Shown here: positions 5,204 to 7,396 of the stretch, in pieces
How the letters are laid out: every line of letters begins with the position of its first letter
How positions within the stretch are numbered: position 1 is the first letter of the stretch
Program-made: the position numbers and the translations under genes
NCBI GenBank assembly: GCA_947175845.1
Contig: CAMWOK010000141.1
Location: 1 to 7,396 of the forward strand
Reading direction: 5' to 3'
Length of the DNA: 7,396 nucleotides
From: an uncultured Lachnospiraceae bacterium
GTDB lineage: Bacteria > Bacillota > Clostridia > Lachnospirales > Lachnospiraceae
Notes under the pieces: generated by a model
What the model was told of the DNA's origin: nothing
What the model saw: only the letters and a program-made list of their open reading frames with translations
Database searches by the model: none

Positions 5204-6391
5204 TTATTTGTTGAAAAAGCCCTTGCGCTTCTTCTCTTTCTTGTCCTTCTCATCATTCAGGTCACTGTTTTCCATATTTTTGACCGCCTCGAGACTGTTG
5301 CCGGTCTCCCTGTCAAACTGGCGCAGAAGCTCCTTCGCCTCGCTCGAAAGCTTATCCGGCACCTGCACCACCAGTGTCACGTAATGATCGCCGCGGATAT
5401 CCTTGTTTCTGAGCGACGGAACGCCCTTGCCGCGCAGCCGCACGCGCGTGTCGGTCTGCGTGCCCGCCTTCACGTCGTAGACAACCCTGCCGTCCACCGT
5501 GTCGATCAGCACCTCGCCGCCGAGCGCAGCCACCGCAAAGGACACCGGAACGGTGGAGAAGATGTTCATGTCCTGCCTCTGGAAAATCGGATGGCGGTCG
5601 ACCACAACCTCCACCAGCAAATCTCCCCTTGGCCCGCCGTTTACACCTGGTTCGCCCTTATCCCGGATACGCACGCTCTGGCCGTTGTCGATACCTGCCG
5701 GAATCGAGACCTGTATTTTTTTTCTGCTCGCAATATAGCCGCTTCCATGACAGTCCGGGCACTTCTCCTTGACGGTCTTTCCAGAACCGCCGCAGTCCGG
5801 GCAGACCTGTGCGTTTCTGATGATGCCAAACGGTGTCTTGCTCTGTGTCACCACCTGGCCGCGCCCGCCGCAGCGGTGGCAGGTCTCGGGTGATGTGCCG
5901 GGCTTTGCGCCGTTGCCGTTACAGGTCTTACAGGTATCCTTGAGATTGAGTTCAAGCTCTTTGTCAATCCCAAACACTGCCTCCTCGAACTTGATGCGCA
6001 CGCTCGTGCGGATATTGGCGCCCTTCATAGGCCCATTGCTTCTTGAGCTGCTGCTTCTGCCGCCGCCGAAGAAATCGCCAAAGATATCGCCAAAGATATC
6101 AGAGAAATCAGCCCCGCCGAAGTCAAAGCCGCCAAATCCGCCTGCACCGCCGCCCTCAAATGCAGCGTGCCCAAACTGGTCATACTGGCGCCTCTTGTCA
6201 GGATCACTTAATACGGCATAGGCCTCTGATGCTTCCTTGAATTTCTTCTCAGCCTCAGTGTCACCCGGATTCATGTCCGGGTGATATTTCTTGGCAAGCT
6301 GTCTGTATGCTTTTTTGATACTGGCATCATCCGCGCCCCGCTCAACGCCTAACACCTCATAATAATCTCTCTTCTGCTCTGCCATGTTCAT
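5204..6391 (-). CDS. dnaJ: Chaperone protein DnaJ (Hsp40)
   Basis: DnaJ is the cytoplasmic co-chaperone that delivers unfolded proteins to DnaK and stimulates its ATPase. The 395-residue product is a full-length type I Hsp40. The J domain (about 9-73) has the essential HPD at 37-39. It is followed by a Gly/Phe-rich region (about 79-112), then four zinc-binding repeats CKTCNGNG, CHRCGGRG, CPDCGGSG and CPDCHGSG (cysteines 154/157, 171/174, 197/200, 211/214), the C-terminal substrate-binding beta domains (about 223-350), and a Lys-rich tail. The start at 6391 is preferred over the ATG two codons later because AAAGG lies 5 nt before it. It follows dnaK after 56 nt with no clear promoter between, so it is expected to be part of a heat-shock operon whose control elements lie outside the window. 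Confidence 0.98.
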   Translation of the reverse strand: MNMAEQKRDYYEVLGVERGADDASIKKAYRQLAKKYHPDMNPGDTEAEKKFKEASEAYAVLSDPDKRRQYDQFGHAAFEGGGAGGFGGFDFGGADFSDIFGDIFGDFFGGGRSSSSRSNGPMKGANIRTSVRIKFEEAVFGIDKELELNLKDTCKTCNGNGAKPGTSPETCHRCGGRGQVVTQSKTPFGIIRNAQVCPDCGGSGKTVKEKCPDCHGSGYIASRKKIQVSIPAGIDNGQSVRIRDKGEPGVNGGPRGDLLVEVVVDRHPIFQRQDMNIFSTVPVSFAVAALGGEVLIDTVDGRVVYDVKAGTQTDTRVRLRGKGVPSLRNKDIRGDHYVTLVVQVPDKLSSEAKELLRQFDRETGNSLEAVKNMENSDLNDEKDKKEKKRKGFFNK

Positions 6392-6447
6392 CCATGCCTT
6401 TCTTTTATTCGGTATAAACTAATTGCAATCCATGCAAAGAACACTGC

Positions 6448-7396
6448 TTATACTTCTCTGTAATCGCCGTCGACAACGTCGTCCGCCGGGCCTGCATCCT
6501 GCGCCTGCTCTGCGCCGCCCATATTGCCCATATCCGGGCCAGCTGCGCCTGCCGCACCCTGCATATTCTCATACATCTTTGTGAACAGGTTCTGTGCCTT
6601 GGACATCAGCGCCTCCTGCTTGCCCTTGAGCTCTGACACCTGATCCTCTGTCATCTCGGTATCCTTGGTCTTCTCAAGCAGCTCCTTCAAATCATTCAGG
6701 TCCGCCTCGAGAGAGGATTTCTCGGACGCGTCGATCTTGTCGCCGACCTCGCCCAGCGCCTTCTCTGTCTGGAACACGAACGAATCCGCATCATTTCTCG
6801 CGTCGATTGCCTCCTTGCGCTTTCTGTCCTGCGCCTCGTACTCTGCAGCTTCCTTCACTGCCTTCTCGATATCCTCGTCGGACATGTTCGAGCCTGCCGT
6901 GATGGTGATATGCTGCTCTTTGCCTGTGCCCAGATCCTTTGCGGACACATTCACGATACCGTTCGCGTCGATATCAAACGTAACCTCAATCTGCGGAACA
7001 CCGCGTCTTGCTGGCGGGATGCCGTCCAGACGGAACTGTCCGAGCGACTTGTTGTCCCTTGCAAACTGTCTCTCGCCCTGCACGACATTGATGTCAACCG
7101 CTGTCTGGTTGTCAGCCGCCGTCGAGAATATCTGGCTCTTCTTGGTCGGGATTGTCGTGTTTCTCTCGATCAGCTTGGTCGCAACGCCACCCATTGTCTC
7201 GATGGAAAGTGAGAGCGGTGTGACATCCAGAAGGAGAATCTCACCTGCGCCTGCGTCGCCTGCAAGCTTGCCGCCCTGGATGGAAGCGCCGATTGCCACG
7301 CACTCGTCCGGGTTGAGGGACTTGCTCGGCTCCTTGTTTGTCAGCTGCTTTACTTTATCCTGCACTGCCGGGATACGTGTGGAAGCGCCCACCAGC
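6448..7396 (-). CDS. dnaK: Chaperone protein DnaK (Hsp70), C-terminal half
   Basis: DnaK is the ATP-driven Hsp70 chaperone. The gene enters from the right edge, and about 315 C-terminal residues are present. The fragment begins inside the nucleotide-binding domain at LVGASTRIPAV (the family usually has LVGGSTRIPAV). It continues through NPDECVAIGASIQGG, the interdomain linker region LLLDVTPLSL, and the substrate-binding beta domain with VVQGER and FRLDGIPPARRGVPQIEVTFDIDANGI. An acidic alpha-helical lid follows, then a Gly/Ala/Met-rich tail ending DDVVDGDYREV. Ending and length fit an intact Firmicutes protein. The missing half, hrcA/grpE and any CIRCE element would be to the right of the window. 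Confidence 0.97.
   Translation of the reverse strand, partial: LVGASTRIPAVQDKVKQLTNKEPSKSLNPDECVAIGASIQGGKLAGDAGAGEILLLDVTPLSLSIETMGGVATKLIERNTTIPTKKSQIFSTAADNQTAVDINVVQGERQFARDNKSLGQFRLDGIPPARRGVPQIEVTFDIDANGIVNVSAKDLGTGKEQHITITAGSNMSDEDIEKAVKEAAEYEAQDRKRKEAIDARNDADSFVFQTEKALGEVGDKIDASEKSSLEADLNDLKELLEKTKDTEMTEDQVSELKGKQEALMSKAQNLFTKMYENMQGAAGAAGPDMGNMGGAEQAQDAGPADDVVDGDYREV

Noticed and set aside
6392..6447. TTGCA-ATCCA-TGCAA inverted repeat (6422-6436) between dnaK and dnaJ as operator or terminator
   Set aside because: Only 5-bp arms, no U-run and no promoter nearby; it does not resemble CIRCE. It is probably chance.

Overview
The window reads as a chromosomal segment of a Gram-positive Clostridia bacterium, most likely a Lachnospiraceae relative. 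This rests on the gene order dnaK-dnaJ ... prmA-rsmE followed by a cysteine desulfurase, on the DnaK and PrmA sequence style, and on AGGAGG-type ribosome binding sites. All supported genes lie on the minus strand, so transcription runs from high to low coordinates. The species is not identified.

Layout in the direction of transcription: the 3' part of dnaK (7396-6448); full dnaJ (6391-5204); an intrinsic terminator (5180-5126); a control region with an 11-bp-phased array of GAT(A/G)CAA units (5089-5024) and a candidate -10 (5019-5014); a secreted VIT/VWA protein with a C-terminal sorting-signal-like tail (4965-2836); a small exosortase-family membrane peptidase (2808-2041); a second intrinsic terminator (2031-1984); prmA (1949-975); rsmE (969-211); a consensus sigma-A promoter (172-144) with a leader of about 106 nt; and the first ten codons of a cysteine desulfurase (31-1).

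The chaperone genes (DnaK/DnaJ), the ribosome-modifying methyltransferases (PrmA on protein L11, RsmE on 16S rRNA) and the cysteine desulfurase are housekeeping genes. The unusual part is the two-gene cassette between dnaJ and prmA. It encodes a VIT-VWA surface protein with the terminal arrangement PLPLPLEVSN-FALGG / hydrophobic helix / RRRAHRK, and 27 nt downstream an exosortase with an intact Cys-Arg-His triad. The simplest reading is a dedicated enzyme plus single-substrate sorting system. It has its own terminators on both sides and a promoter region whose direct repeats resemble OmpR/PhoB-type response-regulator sites. No regulator gene is present in the window.
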